Assembly: GCF_001995985.1 (NCBI RefSeq)
Contig: NZ_MUFC01000003.1
Span: 218,979-257,146 of the forward strand
Source of the DNA: Salinivibrio sharmensis
GTDB taxonomy: Bacteria; Pseudomonadota; Gammaproteobacteria; Enterobacterales; Vibrionaceae
Direction: 5' to 3'
DNA: 38,168 nucleotides
Position 1 is the first letter of the stretch; the number at the start of each line of letters is the position of its first letter. The position numbers were made by a program, and so were the translations under genes. This document shows, in pieces, positions 38,036-38,168 of this stretch. The notes under the pieces are model-generated. The model had not been told where the DNA came from. It made no database searches and was given only the letters and a program-made list of their open reading frames with translations.

Positions 38036-38168
38036 GCTCTGTACAACACACCTCTGACCGATCAGTAAGCGATCGAGCGATCTGGGGGTTTATTCCCCTT
38101 GATCAGCTTCCTACCCTGAAAAGAATATTTATCAATACACTTCCCGAAAGCATAAGTTACATATTCTG
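38036..38168. other. end of window after xseA
   Basis: No gene start is visible in these 133 bases. A short GGGG/CCCC stem near 38084-38098 has no T run, so I do not call it a terminator. Confidence 0.5.

Overview
The window looks like a chromosomal core region of a member of the Vibrionaceae. The base composition is roughly half G+C. The flagellar cluster has the Vibrio-type order (flgN, flgM, flgA, cheV, cheR, flgBCDEFGHIJ, flgK), and the flanking flgO, flgP and flgT genes encode the accessory basal-body ring proteins of sheathed, sodium-driven polar flagella. The balanced base composition would suit Salinivibrio or Grimontia better than the more A+T-rich vibrios, but the genus is a guess. 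No insertion sequence, prophage, CRISPR array or toxin-antitoxin pair is visible. This is a well-kept housekeeping and motility region rather than a genomic island.

Positions 1-15600 hold the flagellar and chemotaxis block. On the minus strand lie flgK (cut by the left edge), flgJ, I, H, G, F, then flgE, D, C, B, then cheR and cheV. Divergent from cheV on the plus strand are flgA, flgM and flgN. Beyond two back-to-back terminators sit flgP and flgO (minus) and flgT (plus). Three close matches to sigma-54 promoters lie upstream of flgB, flgF and flgK, and two close matches to sigma-28 promoters lie upstream of flgM and flgO. A strong hairpin separates flgE from flgF, so the hook and rod genes appear to be split into two sigma-54 transcription units.

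A tRNA-Arg(CCT) gene at 15623-15698 marks the junction to the next block (15715-21676). That block runs on the minus strand as nrdR, ribD, ribE, ribBA, ribH, nusB, then a terminator, then thiL and pgpA. It covers riboflavin synthesis, transcription antitermination, thiamine phosphate activation and phosphatidylglycerol synthesis. The second half of the RibBA protein has lost the zinc ligands of GTP cyclohydrolase II.

Positions 21859-38035 carry a nucleotide, one-carbon and nitrogen block: glyA, a YitT-family membrane protein gene, glnB, purL, mltF, a small basic ORF, tadA, an AbgT-family transporter gene, guaA, guaB and xseA. Close matches to the PurR operator precede glyA, purL and guaB, so three separate units here probably answer to the same purine repressor. 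Serine hydroxymethyltransferase supplies one-carbon units, PurL uses glutamine in purine synthesis, and GuaB and GuaA lead to GMP.

The least explained items are the long leader with an intrinsic terminator just before the YitT-family gene, a perfect 13-bp palindromic hairpin in the purL leader, a 15-bp hairpin at the start of the glyA leader, and a 53-codon basic ORF whose stop codon interlocks with that of tadA.
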